Positions 1 to 13,640 are shown, numbered from the stretch's first letter. The stretch is DNA of 64,000 bases from Carya illinoinensis (GCF_018687715.1 NC_056752.1:37952001-38016000), one strand, 5' to 3'. Program-made: numbers and translations. The notes: a model not told the origin generated them from the letters alone.

Positions 1-2750
1 TATAATATGTAATATTAAGAGGTGATTGTTTCTAAATAAGACTCTAAACCATTTCAATGAATTCAAAAGCCATATAATATAACTATGTGTAGTTGTGTGA
101 GTACCAAGAGAAAAAGAAACATCGCTCATAGTGTTCCATAGTGTTCCAGCAACTTTAATTAGTGCTACTTTTGTTTTTTATGTCACCGTCATCACACATA
201 TATTTATATATATATACGAAAAATTATATTTGCAATCGTAGTTGTATAAGCGTCATGCAGTCTTTCTGAAAAAAGTGAATTAATATGAAACTCACATAAA
301 AAAACTAACTTTTTAACTGTGAATACCACTTTTTTTCAAAACAATTATGTGGCATTTACACATTTCATAATTGTAAGTAGAATTACTATATATATATATA
401 TATATGTTTTCATTTTTGTCATAATAGTGTTCTAGCAACTTTAATTAGTGCACTAAATGATAGACCTATTATGGGATTCGGAATAGAAGCAAGGTAATCT
501 TGAGTTAAAACTCAAACTAATTAAACGACATCAAATAACAAAGATAGAAAGTTCACAATATACCTTAAATCTTATACGTATGTAATAATCAATAGGGTGA
601 AGATTAAAAATGGCCAACACTGATCAATTAAAAATATAAGAGAAGTTCTACCAAAATGTTGTTACGTAATTTGTTCCCTATATATATATATATACAGGCA
701 CACACCCCAACATATAGATATACATGTTAAGAGTTCTCTCCTCACTTCAGCTTCACTTTGTGGGAGCAACTTTCTTCCTCCTACATGGGGCGTTCTATTA
801 TGAGTTTAAGGCAATACTTGTCAATAACCTTATTCCTTTCCTTGTCTTGTCTGTAGTGAAATCACATAATTTTTTTACTTAATATATGAATTGTACATGG
901 AACCTAATAACACAAGGAAATATAGTTCATTGATAATTCAAATTGATTCATATATCTTTTACAAAGTAAATAATATGTTCCAATTTATTGTATTTATTAT
1001 TATCCCTAATATGTTAATATAGTTAAGCTTAATAAATGTAATTATATTTTTATTACATTCTATTTTTTATATTTTTTTAAAATATACCTCTTGATTATAT
1101 CTTGATTTCAGTTGTGCCCATCGTGGTCATTGGAATCCTGCATTTTCACTTGCCTTTAATTAGTCTTCTACTTTTCAGTATGTCCCGATCCCTTTTAATA
1201 TAAAAAAAAATTTGGTGTTTATATTTTGTAATAATTATTTTATTTATTCACATGATTGTTGATAATATCTTCTGGCATATATCCTAAATTCTAGATGTGG
1301 TATAGTATAAAAGTTTTCGTATTGTTTATCTTGAATTGAATACTTCTAATCGTGTATTCAATTTTTTAGTTGTATGTAGTAATTTGATGTTAAAAAAATT
1401 AATGCCATGAATTGTTTTTGGATTATTTGATTGCATGCTGCTATTGGTTCTTTCATCTTATATTATGTATTTGCCTTAGGACAAATTAAGAAGAAAAATG
1501 AGCAAACCAACACACCTATCTTTGTTATTTTTTTATTTTTATAATATCTTTATTCATTTTTTTTTTAAGGAAAACCTCTACAACTTTTAAATAAAATGAC
1601 TTTTTCTTTTATATTATCAACAATCTAATATTAATGATCCTCAAGATTAATTGATAATAAAATAAATTCTGTGAGAAAAATTTAATTATAAGACACACAC
1701 ATACATACATATCTTAAATATATATATATATATATGGTAACATGAAAGTTAGGGTTTTTGGTGATTAAAACGGTGCCATTTTGGATTTGGAATAGGGTGG
1801 GTTGGGCCTATTTGTGCCTAAAACGGTGGCATTTTGGTTCTTTGGGTTATTGAGCTTGATGATTGATTCTGGGCTGAATTGGGTCTATTTTTTATTTTTT
1901 ATATTTGGTTTCAAATGAGAAAAAAACATATTGTTACATGCTTGTTTACCTAGCTAATAGCACACAATTCATTTAAATTTTTTTACTTAGTATATGAATT
2001 TTACATAAAATTGTATTAAGAATTTAAAATATAAAAAAATAAGATTTATATTGTTGTAAAATTTTATTTATTTTAATTTATACATTAATAATTATTGCAG
2101 ATTTAATAATAATGTTTATAAAAAATTTTAAATTTACTACTGTTCTATGAAAAAATATAAAATATGATGTTCCAGAACGTTACCCTTTTGCAAAGAGACT
2201 CGCTTCACTTACTATGGGTTGGGCCCAAAAATGACTTAATCCACACCAATAATAAATAACACCAAAAGCCCACGAAGAAATACTCAATAGTGATACAAGT
2301 GTACGGTACAATTACAAAAATTATGACTTCATATCATATGACTTAGATTTATTTTAAAATAAAAATAAATTTATAACTCAATATATAATGAGTAGAAGTT
2401 TTTATTATATAATTTTTAATTAGTTATGACTAGGAATTTTTTGACAAAATCTACAACAAAATGACCCAAACCGCCACAAAGATATTTGATCCCAATTGGG
2501 CCACCAGCCCTCCACTCAAATACAAAAATAAACTTGAAATAATGAATAAATCTATTTGAACTAATAATAATAATAATAATAAAGTAAAGTTAGATATAGT
2601 TAAATATTGTGTGATTGTTCTTAAACATTTTTCGTAGGTGATATTAAAATATGCTTTTGTTAGATTCCAATTTCATTATATTTTATCATTTGATTATTTA
2701 TTTAATTGAGCGTAGGAAATAATTGTTATTTATTTCTTTCATGTTGCTTG
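1..2750. other. AT-rich intergenic DNA
   Basis: No coding frame is recognisable. The stretch holds short TA microsatellites (about 390-405, 680-693, 1715-1735), a TAA run near 2563-2581, a degraded fragment at about 243-315 that resembles the left arm of the MITE family at 36452 and 50932, and a 26-bp direct repeat (140-165 and 426-451). The motif AAAACGGTGSCATTTTGG occurs twice between 1767 and 1836. The left end of the Helitron may lie in the last few hundred bases, but I could not place it. Confidence 0.6.
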
Positions 2751-2929
2751 TGTAGAACAATATACAACAATTAGAACAATCATTTCCTTCATTAACATAA
2801 TGAGAAGTGGTAAGATTCCTTAAATAATTTTATAAAAAAAGTTACAAACGAAAATATAAGTTTCTATAAAAATTTAAGTTTGTAAACTATTTTTTGAAGA
2901 TCATGGAAAACAACTTGCAAAAATAATTT

Positions 2930-5900
2930 TATATAAAGATTTACCAGAAGAGAAAAATGAAGAGATTCGTAGAAAATGAAGAGAAAGATATACTAAACAA
3001 AGAGCATCCAAAAGCAACTCGATTCGTATAAATGATTCCACATCATTTGGTGGTGATAATTTTGATATATCTGTCGGTGATCAAACGACTATGTCAATTG
3101 CTCGATATTCAAACAATGATGTCCAATATATAGACAAAATTCAAGACTTTTAGTCTTGTTCAAAGAGTATCAAAGAGACAACAGAATTATGATGTTCATA
3201 TTGATATTGTTGAAGATGATTCGTCTGGTGAAGTATGTGTTTTTCCTGGTATTGAAGTCTATGTCATTAATTCAAAGACATATCCATCCATAAACAATGT
3301 CTCCGAATCTTCTAATCAACTATTTATCCAGCAGGTTCTCCTCTAATCATTTTTCGATATTTTTTATTCAACCATCATTCTGTTCTTTTTATCTGAGATT
3401 TCGGAATATATTATACAAATATGATCCCTATGTCGTTCTAGATGAGTCGAGCTATGATACAAATATGCCGACACCTTGTAGGGGGTAAGAAACAAATATA
3501 AATTAGTTGGTTCTTTTAATTCAGTCATCAAATCTTGCTACTGTACCAGTAATGTCCTTACTCAGATAATTCAAACAATATGACGAGCTTGCGTCTATTG
3601 CCTTATTTTCATTTTTTAACCAAATAGGTTAGTTGCATTACGGTTCTACTGGATTTAGATAATTGTTGAAGGTAGTGCCATTTGAAACATATTCTCTGCC
3701 ATTAGTACCCAGCTGCATACATTGTAAAGCAAAGCAATTCCATCATGAAATTGGCTTTTGTGATGGAACAATTTCTTTAGTTACAAATGATGTTCTTGAT
3801 CAGCTTTATGCATTGTTTACCTCTAACACATGAATCTACACATTTTAGAACATACATTCGAACTTATAATAATAAGTTCGCTTTTACATCATTTGGAGTG
3901 AAATTTGATAAAGATCTTTGCAAGAGCAATAGAGGAATCTATACTTTCATAACTTAGGGACAGATCTATCACTATATCAACGATTTGCTTTCTTCAAATA
4001 GTTGTCATTCTTATCTCCAGTTGTATTTCTATGATACAGAACATGAATTAGAAAATCGCATTTTTGATTCAAACAAAATGGATCTATCAATCGTAACTCA
4101 ACTCAACGATATTCTTCGCATCAATCCGTATTCTATTTTTTTCGCTCTCTGAATTTTTAGATTTGGAAAACCAAATAATTCATATAAGATCAGATGCTGA
4201 CCTAGATCAACGTATATTCAATGCCTCCACATCTTCACAAGTTCTAGTAATATGGATAGAAAATGATAATGAAGATCATCTAAGAGGACGTGAAATTTTT
4301 GTCTTTAACCATTTTGGTGGAAGTCATACAATTCAATACTATTTTGGGTGTTATGATCCATTGCAATATCCATTGTTATTTCCATTTGGCGATGTTGGTT
4401 GGCATCAAGGGATTGAAAAGGTTAGTAGAGGAAGGAGATCTACATATAACGAAACAAACAGATCAATAAATCCTCAATAATCAATGTCTGCAGAAGAATT
4501 ACTAGCAAGAGAACAACGAGGTTAGATTGCAGTATTAATATTCAAAAACTTCATTTAGTATGTACGTCCAACTTAGTAACGTTTCATTCACATTCAACTT
4601 TTGTAGCGTCAAACAGAAAAAGGAAGGACCCAGTTGTTTCATGTCTTGAATATTATTGCTACAAATTGCAAATCAGAGAAAATGTTAGATCGATTTTGCT
4701 ACTTTCTAGTCGACTATTGCAACAATTTGTAGTAGATATGTATGTTAAGATCAAGACGTCAAGATTAGAAGAAAGAAGCAACAACATATTCGATCAGATT
4801 TATATCAAGGTATTGTTGATACAATTACGCTTAGGGAAACACACGCTTCTAATATTGGAAAACAGATTATACTGACTTCATTATTTATTGGAGGTCTAAG
4901 AGAGATGAGAAAAATATATATAGAAGCAATGACTTTAGTTTAACGTTATGGCAAACCAGACATTTTCTTAACAATGACGTGCAATCCAAATTGGATGAAC
5001 TAAATCTGCATGAGGAGAGTCAAAATCGACCTGATTTAGTTGTTTGAGTCTTTTGTGCAAAATTAGAAGAATTAAATGATCAATTATTCAAGAGGAAAAT
5101 ATTTGATAAAGTCTCAGCATATGTCTACGTTATTGAGCATCAAAAGAGAGGTCTTCCACATGTGTATTTTTTAATTATCTTACAGAAGAATTGGAAGGTC
5201 TATGCGGTTGAATCTTTTGACGAGATCGTATCAGCAGAGATACCTAATAAAAATACAAACTTGCACTTACATAACTTTGTTATAAAGCATATGATGTATG
5301 GGCCATGTGGAATCTTGAACCCATCAAATATTTGCATGAAAAAAATGGATGTTGCAAAAGTAATTATCCAAAGAATTACGCATCTGCTATAATCGTTGGA
5401 AATGATTGCTTCCCACGTTCAAACAATGGAAAAACTGTCAAAATCAGAGGCTAAAATTTAGATAATCGTTGGATTGTTCCATATAATCTATATCTGCTTG
5501 CAACATTTGACTGTCACATTAATGTCGAGATTTGTTCTACGATAAAAGCAGTCAAATATCTTTATAAATACATTTATAAAGGACATGTCGTGTTGCTTTC
5601 AACTCGATTTCTGAACAAAATAATCAACAAATTGATGAAATCCAACAATTCCAATCGGCCCAATGGATTGTTTCCCCCGAAGCTATGTGAAGGATATATG
5701 GCTTTACTATTAATGAAATGTACCCAACAATGTATAGTTTATATTTATATATGGAGGATCAACACATAGTGACTTTCCAAGCAAATGACGATCTAATCAA
5801 TGTTGTCAACTTAGATTGTTTTAGAAAATTGATGTTGCAGAGTTCTTTACATTAAATCGAGTAGACGAGAATGCAAAGAGATTACTGTATAAAGAATTTC

Positions 5901-6268
5901 CAGAATATTATGTTTGGAGCCAACAAAACAAAGATTAGACTCCTCAGAAAAAGAAAACTGTTATAGGCCGTATTGTTATAGCAAATCCATTTGAAGGCGA
6001 GAGGTATTATTTATGGATATTGCTAAACCATGTAAGAGGACCTTTGTCTTTTGAAGATATCAAGACAGTTGATGGTGTTGTGGTCCGAACATTTCGCGAG
6101 GCAGAAACAATGCATGGGTTGCTACAGAGAGGCAGTAGTTTAGAAGATTGTTTAAGTGAAGCATCTCTATATTAAATATCATACAGTTTGAGATGATTAT
6201 TTGCAACAATATTAGTTTATTGTAATCCAACCAATCCGAGGGAGTTTTAGGAATGTTTTGAGTAAGAT
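2930..6268 (+). pseudogene. Helitron Rep (HUH endonuclease) half of the Rep-helicase, degenerate
   Basis: Read across three frames, this stretch gives the plant Helitron Rep protein in order. First comes a basic N-terminal piece (about 2940-3120) and a Cys/His-rich zinc-finger-like segment (CIHCKAKQFHHEIGFC, about 3714-3764). An AFTSFGVKFDKDL block follows near 3880, then a readable block at 4163-4480 containing YFGCYDPLQYPLLFPFG. Next are a YVVDMYVKI block (about 4660-4780), a KPDIFLTMTCNPNW block (about 4950-5000), the HUH region (about 5120-5167) and the two-tyrosine motif KYLYKYIYKG (about 5553-5582). The linker to the helicase includes a GERYYL...HVRGP block near 6000-6045. Many stops and shifts make it non-functional. 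The second histidine of HUH reads as tyrosine (LPHVY). Confidence 0.9.
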
Positions 6269-8164
6269 ATGTCAGTTGATTTCAAATCAACAGAAGATTC
6301 TATATCAAATGTAAGAACCCAAGTATTGAGATCAATCTCTTTTACAATTGAATCAATAGGAAAAGACATTAATTCCTACCATATTCTTGATGACGACATT
6401 TGCTTCGATGAAAAAGAATTTCAATTTAGAGGAATCGATGATAAATTGGCTGTTGAAATTCTAGAAGAGGATATTGCCGCATCACAATCTCTTAATAGTG
6501 AACAACAACATGTCTATAATGAAGTGCTGGAAAAAATATTTGCAAACCAAAATGCAGCATTCTTTGCAGATGGCCCAGGTGGGATAGGGAAAACATTCTT
6601 GTACAAAGCACTTCTCGCAACAGTACGATCAAGAAAATTAGTAGCACTTGTATCTGTTTTATCAGGTGTTGTTACATCTATTCTTTCGAAGGTCGAACAA
6701 CACACTCACGTTTCAAGCTTCCGCTTGATACTGACGAAAGAAGCACGTGCTGTGTCAGCAAACAAAGTGCACTGGCAAACCTATTACGTGTAGCAAAATT
6801 AATAATTTGGGATGGGGCTCCAATCACGAGAAAACAACACATAGAAGTATTGGATAAAATGTTACGAGACATCAATGATTTAGATGTAACATTCGGTGGG
6901 AAGGTTATTGTTTTCGGTGGAGATTTTCGACAGGTTTTACTCGTGGTTCATAAAGGAATAAGACAAGAACAGATTAATTCCAGTTTGGTTTATTCCTATT
7001 TGTGGCCTACATTGACCAAGTTCCGATTAACTGAAAATATGCGAGCAAGACTTGATCCAGTTTTTTCAGATTATATGTTAGAAGTTGCAAACGGAATGCC
7101 GCCAAACACAGTTGATAAAACCATAAAAATTTCGAGTAAGATGCTTATTTCCATGATAATGATAGCACTTCTTTAGATCATTTGATAGAAGATGTTTTCC
7201 ACAATATTCATGAATATTCAATAAATATTTTAACTATGATGAATCAGGCCATATTAACACCTAAGAAAAATTATGTACACGAAATAAACGCATTGTTGAT
7301 TCATAGGCTCCTAAGTGAAATTCAGCGATATTACAGTTTTGATGAGACAATAGATGCATCTGAACAATCAGTTATAGAAGATTTCTTAAATACTCTAATC
7401 CCAAACGGACTTCCGCCTCATGAATTATTATTCAAGAAAAATTATCTCATCATGCTGCTTAGAAACATTAATGTGACGCCCCCAAATTCCGTTTGGGATC
7501 GGACGGACATTTGAAGCGTCGAGACATGCAACACAAGGTTACTTGCCCTCGTTTATGACATATAAGATGCAATATTCCTAACATGCAGTTAACAATATGC
7601 AATATTCACAGCGGATAAATTTTTTCTTTAGCAATACTATGCACCAAATTGAAAATATCCCAAATGCTTAAAACATACTTCATACATAAAAATCCATTGA
7701 ACAACTAAGATCGCAACACTAGTCCAAAATGGTTATGATCCAAAAAGTACAAGAGATGCAACTCAATCGTACAAGTAGTAATTTATGTTAATTACTATAT
7801 TAACATTTATGTCGCACCATCACTTAGTCAACTGTGTCTAGTTGATTAGCTCCTGATTCTCCTTTAGGTCCTGTAACAAGATCTACCATTCGGGGGGAAT
7901 GGTAGTTGGGACTACCAAAGTGAGATTTGATTACAAATCTCAGTAAGTTAACAAAAAAACTTCCACACAAGCTAATGATGCATGGATGACAGTAAAAATA
8001 TAAATGCATAATCAAATTCATAAGTAATTAAAGCATAACTTGGAGTACAACATAGCATAATTGACATAACTTAAATTGAAACATGAACTGAACTTGACTT
8101 GACATGAACTTGATCTGATACTTGACTTAGCATAAACTTGCTTTGAAACTTGAATTAACATGAA

Positions 8165-8490
8165 AAATACATACTCCACAGTTGTTGTGGCCCCATGTAT
8201 TCTACGTGTAAATACATACTCCACAGTTGTTGTGGCCCCATATATTCTACACAAACTTGACTTAACATGAAAAATACATACTCCACAGTTGTTGTGGCCC
8301 CATATATTCTACGTGTAAATACATACTCCATAATTGTTGTGACCCCATGTATTCTACGGAAACTTATTCTTTAACTGCTTAAATACATACTCCACAGTTG
8401 TTGTGGCCCCATGTATTCTATGTGTCACAATTGCTGTGTCTCACGTAGTGTATGCGCCACAATTGCTGTGACCCCATATATAAGTAATCA
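8165..8490. repeat. Tandem repeat inside the solo LTR, 45-bp core, five copies
   Basis: The core begins AAATACATACTCCACAGTTG and continues through TTGTGGCCCCATRTATTCTA. Copies start at 8165, 8210, 8272, 8317 and 8381. Spacings are 45, 62, 45 and 64 bp, so a 45-bp unit alternates with spacers. Two further partial copies (CACAATTGCTGTG...) follow to about 8490. Open frames on the minus strand across here are artefacts of the repeat. Confidence 0.85.
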
Positions 8491-10411
8491 AGATAAAACG
8501 TGACTGGAATACGAAATGACTGAAGCCCTGACGTAACATAACGTGACTTGAACATAACTTGAAATACATGACCAACTTGAGATAGAAACATTTCGTAACG
8601 TGGCATAACATATAATATACAATATATTTAACATGACATACTTGCAACAGTGAATATTACATGACTTGAAATACATGTAATAGATAGCATACTTAGCATG
8701 ACGTACTTGTAAGGTACAGTAATACATGACAGAATATATTATGTAACAGATAAAAATTGATGACAGAATAAATTCTGTATAATAGACAATTAGGTGATAA
8801 CTTGGCATGGCATGACATATATGATAACACACATACATACACTGTAGTTCCTTTACTTAGCACACATACACAGTAGACTACTAGTAAGCTAAAAACTAAC
8901 TTACCTCGATCTCCGCATTTCTTATAAAACTTCAACTGCGATCACGAGGAACTGTAATTAGTGATTCTAAAAGTTAGAACTAAATCACTAATAATTTGAA
9001 ATATGGAAAATACTAACTTAAAGAGTAAAATTTTCATTTTACTCTCTACATGTGAAAAAATGACCGTTTTACCCATAATTTAAGGATTTTGCATACTAAC
9101 TCCAAAAGTTTCCAAAATTTACATTTCTCATGTAAATTTTGTTCTAAACTTAAATATCAATTCAGAAAAATTTAAAACAAAACACAACTATAGAAAACAC
9201 ACTATAGTCGAAACATCCATAGGCCATTTCCCTTGATTTTTGTTGCAATTTCTTCCAACTTCAAAACTCATACTTAAACCAAAATTTTGCAACAAACATC
9301 TTCCAATCCTAAGTTCAAAACCATACTTAAAACATCCATTTAGAAAAAGCTAATAATCAACACCAAATTTTTTTGTAAAAAAATCCAAGCACTTGAATCA
9401 CAAGTTTTGACTTTAAATCAAAACATCTCCAAGAATTTCAAAAATCAAATCTTACTTCTAACATATTCATAATATCATCCTAACATCAACCATGCTTTAA
9501 ATCATCAAACTAAAGTCACCAAAATCACAAAATAATATTTGGAGTTTTTGGTTTTACACTTAGTCCAAAAACAGAAACTTTTTCCTCAACTAGTTTTGAT
9601 AAATCTCTTGATCTATGACTTATAAATATATGATCTTCAAACCAAACCATCACATGATTTAAAAATATGTCCTAAAACATATATAATCTTCTAATTCAAG
9701 ATCACATGGTTAGAAATTAACCAAAACATAAATTTAGCCAAGAATATCCACATTTTGGCTTATTTGAATATCTCTTTGCATAAAATTTCATATCTTTGAA
9801 ACTAATATCAAATATCTTCAAAATAATAATATAAAATGTATATAAGATGCTTAGGATCCTCCAATAAAATTATCAAAATCATTGGAATAGGTTTAGACCA
9901 CCAAAGAGTTAAACTTTATCAAAATAGAAACTAGTTTTCTTCTTCCAGTTTCTAAGTTTCTAAATCTAAGAAAATTTTTCATCAAAACCTTTAATTATGC
10001 AAAAAAATCCTCAACCAATAGTCACATATACATGTTAACAATACTCCATAAAAATTTCGGACCAATATCTATCCATTAGCTTGGTCAAAAACTCCAAACT
10101 ATAACATATTCTCCAGTTTATCTCCTAAAATGACCTTTCTATAGTTTATATAATATTTGACTAACCAAATGATTTTCAAATGGGGCAAATAAGATATCCA
10201 TGTAAACTAGACTAAAAAAGGAACAACTTATATGAAGGATACTTTATGATAAAAAACTTACAAAAGCTTCGAAATGGGCATGCAAAAGAACTCCTAAAAG
10301 TTGTCCGAGAGAGAGTATTTGATATTCTTTTAATTGAAAGTATAAATGAAAATAATTTCGTGGGGAGAGGTGGCTGGAGATACTTATGGATGAGATATGG
10401 AAGAGATGAGA

Positions 10412-10650
10412 CTGGAGTGAGAGTTAAGTGTAGGACTCTCTTACCTAAAGTGAGAGTTAAGTGTAGGACTCTCTTACCCGGAGTAAGAGTGGAATGTAAG
10501 ACTCTCTTACCTAATAATATCTGCAAAAATCAATTCAAGATATTTTTACCCAATAATATCCACGAAATTAACTTAAAATATTTTTATCTAATAATATCCA
10601 CAAAATTAGTTTAAGATATTTTTATCCAATAATATCTACAGTTTTGAACA
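10412..10650. repeat. Two short tandem arrays near the end of the solo LTR
   Basis: A roughly 38-bp unit (GAGAGTTAAGTGTAGGACTC then TCTTACC) is repeated about 2.7 times at 10418-10512, the last copy diverged. It is followed by an approximately 45-bp AATAATATCCACRAAATT-type unit repeated about three times to 10640. Confidence 0.7.
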
Positions 10651-11956
10651 GACGTTTTGTCCAAAAATATGAAAAAATGTTATTGCGCCATAAGACCTTA
10701 AATAACTCTCCGAGTCTAATGGCACAAACCATAATACATTTTGACACTTCTAACTATCTCCAATAATCAAAAACACACTTCTGATACTATAGTAAATAAT
10801 AACACTAACTATGTAGTTAGACAAAAACCTATATGATTAATGGATTCGTGAAAACTTATGGGGTCTTCACGAGGTTCATAAAGTTAATAGAAATTTTACA
10901 ATTGAATTTCTAGCGGACTGTTACAATTAATCCTTCAGAAGGGCTTTGTAATAGAACCGGTTTGATTTGTCGGGCTTTTGATCGAAATGTCATAGATGCA
11001 GAAATTGCAGTTGGACACCATATCGGGAAAAGAGTGTTCATTCCAAGGATACCATTCTTACCAAATGTTGATGAAAATAGTAGTTTTCCATTCAAACGAA
11101 CTCAGTTTCCTATAAGATTAAGTTTCGCAATGACTATAAATAAGTCACAAGGGCAGACATTGGATTGTGTTGGAATTTATTTACCTCAACCAATTTTTTC
11201 ATATGTTCAATTATATGTGGCATTATCGAGGGCAAAGACAGCATCTGCAGTTAGGATTCTAATACGACCAGTGTCCACTAAACAACGTGAAAAGAACTGC
11301 ACAAAAAATATTGTGTCTACAGAATTACTTACATTATCATGTTTAAATTAATGTTATACATGTAACTAGATTTAATTGTATAGTTTTGATTTATTGTGTA
11401 TTATTATATTTCTCTATATGTCTAATATTCAATCATTTATTCAAATGTCTTCGTCAATTATTTTAGTAATTTATGAATTTAAATTAAGATATGTTATACT
11501 TATACATCTGATATTTTTGTATATGAAAAGGGAAAGAAAGTGGACGGTGTATACATCAATAAATGATATTACTCTGAAAACAAAAAAAATGGAAGATTAA
11601 GATAATTGTTGTGGAAAAGTCAGCTAAGCGAATAAGTTAACGCACAACAGTGAAGTACTAAAATTTAATATTAATTGATAAAGACGTATGATATTTGTTA
11701 GCATATATTATGTTTCCAATTTTCAATATTCTTTGAAATTAGAGGTTCTTAAATTCTATCTTATTATAAAAAATATCAATTATATTACATTTATTTATTT
11801 ATCTTTTTACAACATATTTTGTTTTAAAAAAATAAAAAATACATAAATTATTTTAAAAAATTAGTATAGTAAAATAATCCTCATAATTTTATATAATACA
11901 CTACTAATCACAATTATTTTTATTATTGGTTTAGGAAAATTGAGTGCAGACAATAA

Positions 11957-13640
11957 TGTTTGGAACTGATATTGACCCCCGGGACGACACTTTAAAAATT
12001 TTACAGTCCTATTATATTATCAATGCATATGTCAAACCAATAGATCCAAAGTAAAAAATTGGAGAATATCAATATCAATGGACCCTAAACTCAAAAACAT
12101 TAATAGAAGATATTCCACAGAACGAAGAGCAAATAGATGCATTGAAATATGAGATAGTGCCATTCAAGGACTTAGAGGCTTATAGAGGGTTGATTGGAGA
12201 AATATGTAATTTAATTTAAATTTTATTATAAATTAATTATCAATAAATTAACATTTTATATTTAAATATTTAGATATTTTAGCTGTCGCAATAAAAATTA
12301 AGCCAACTAAAGAGGTAACGACAGCATCTGGACCAACAACAATCCATGAGATATATGTTATTGATGAAAGGTAAAAAATTCTAACTTCTCATTTCTTTTA
12401 AAATTGAATTCCAATATTAATTTAAGAATATTTTATTAATTCTTTTAATTATTTCAATTTTGTAAATTGAACCACATATGTTTGACTATGTAGGGTCGAT
12501 TTGTCCAAGACGGATGTCAAAAAATATCAGATATTATTGAAGATAAGCCAATAATACTTAGAACAAAAATATCTATTGGATCATATAACGGTATTTATAA
12601 TAATAAAATAGCTTAGATATTTTTTCATATCGTATATACTAGCACTAATATTGATCTCACTTTCAATAAAGGATTGTCTTTATCATCCCGTCCATAAAGT
12701 ACCTTTATAATCAATCTTCTTCTTCCTGAGGCAGCTGCAATAAAGTAATGGTAATTCTTGGAAATTAACAATTACATATTAATGCATTTATATTAGAGTT
12801 AATGATGTGATTTATGTAATTTACATATATATATTTCATTTCCTTACATTATTATTCTTTTCTGAATTTTAAAGACGGAAAATAACGATTTGATAATTAA
12901 AAGTATCATTACAAGATTCTTGACATACTTATTTGCACCACTATCATCTGTTGGTATTCGAGAAATTGTGAAAAATTGTGATATTGCAGAGTTGATTAAG
13001 GATTTACAACCCATGGTGGTAAATATTATTTTATTAGTAATAAATTAAAATATTTACATAAACATTCATTCTAAAAATTGATTATGATTTAACGTAGAAA
13101 GCAGAATTCTAGATAAAGGCGAAAATAAATGTTATTGACTTTGTCCAAGTATTTTATTACATGTCATGTGTTGGCTGTAATAAAGGAACTGAAAATAAAT
13201 ACAATGAAAGCTTTGTTTATATATATTGCAAAAATTAAGGGGTCTGCAAACTACGGTATGTATATTACAATTTTAATTTAAAATTGATGTCTGATTTAAT
13301 TTATAATTTAACATTATTCAAATTGAAATTAATATATTCAACGCATTTAAAGTGCTAGAGCATATGTTGAAATGGATGATAATACTTGAAAGCTAGCTGC
13401 TATTATGTTTGGTGAAATAGCAGAACAAACACTTGGTTGTACAGCAGTTGAATTGATGAAATATGCTGGAGAGGTATCTCTCTAATTTTTCTTCAAAAGT
13501 TGAGTTTTGTTATAATGAATTAATTACAAAAAAAAAAAAAATTGATTTTTTTTTTTATTAATTATGTAAAGCTATTCAAAATTTATTTTGTAGAAAAATC
13601 GACCGTTTGTTAAAAGTGTTGCGAAGAAATTATAAAAAAA
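11957..13640 (+). pseudogene. RPA1-like single-strand DNA-binding protein of the Helitron, degenerate
   Basis: Exon-like blocks separated by AT-rich introns match the replication protein A large-subunit homologue carried by many plant Helitrons. The first block (about 11957-12205) includes YIINAYVKPIDPK and EYQYQWTLNSKTLIEDIP. The next (about 12273-12371) contains LAVAIKIKPTKEV and HEIYVIDER and is bordered by AG and GT. A middle block lies near 12873-13018. A zinc-ribbon-like block (about 13125-13245) reads YYMSCVGCNKGTENKY...YIYCKN, and a C-terminal OB-fold block (about 13353-13470) reads VEMDDNT and AIMFGEIAEQTLGC. In-frame stops (for example before KIGEYQ, and after MDDNT) show it is dead. 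It would bind the single-stranded intermediate in rolling-circle transposition; that role is from family knowledge. Confidence 0.82.

Larger units (their letters stand above)
7472..10925. mobile_element. Solo LTR (3,454 bp) inserted in the Helitron helicase
   Basis: The insert begins TGTGACGCCC and ends GACTGTTACA, giving the TG...CA ends of a plant LTR with a TGTNAC/GTNACA inverted pair. It is flanked by a perfect 5-bp target-site duplication, ATTAA, at 7467-7471 and 10926-10930. The host helicase reading continues across it. No gag, protease, reverse transcriptase or integrase sequence is readable inside, and the first bases of the insert do not recur within it, so this is one long LTR left by LTR-LTR recombination rather than a full element. 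Its length and GACGCCCCCAAATTCC-type start are like long-LTR Gypsy (chromovirus) elements, but that family placement is an inference. Confidence 0.85.
6269..11351 (+). pseudogene. Helitron PIF1-like helicase half, split by a solo LTR
   Basis: This is a PIF1-family DNA helicase of the Helitron type. The Walker A motif GPGGIGKT is at 6572-6595. Motif II reads WDGAP at 6808-6822, where the family has WDEAP, so the catalytic glutamate codon is replaced. GGDFRQ follows near 6919. FRLTENMRARL is near 7021-7053 and NGLPPHELLFKKNYLIMLLRNIN ends at the insertion point at 7471. The frame resumes after 10925 with PSEGLCNRTG, then motifs V/VI (TINKSQGQTL and YVALSRA, about 11130-11250), and stops at 11351. 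Stops at 6792-6794 and 7174-7176 break the first half. The clean join of both halves at a 5-bp duplication shows that the LTR landed in an existing helicase gene. Confidence 0.92.

Noticed and set aside
2552..2600. TCTATTTGAACTAATAAT as the Helitron 5' terminus
   Set aside because: It has the TC start and AT-rich look, but there is no second copy or matching end in the window to support it.
8165..8490. CRISPR-like or regulatory repeat array
   Set aside because: This is a plant LTR tandem repeat with degenerate spacers that share sequence with the units.
8018..8935. Several minus-strand open frames in the solo LTR
   Set aside because: They overlap each other in several frames and follow the tandem repeats; no domain is visible.
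7472..10925. Full LTR retrotransposon in the Helitron
   Set aside because: No gag or pol coding remains and the first bases do not recur as a second LTR. The whole insert is one LTR.
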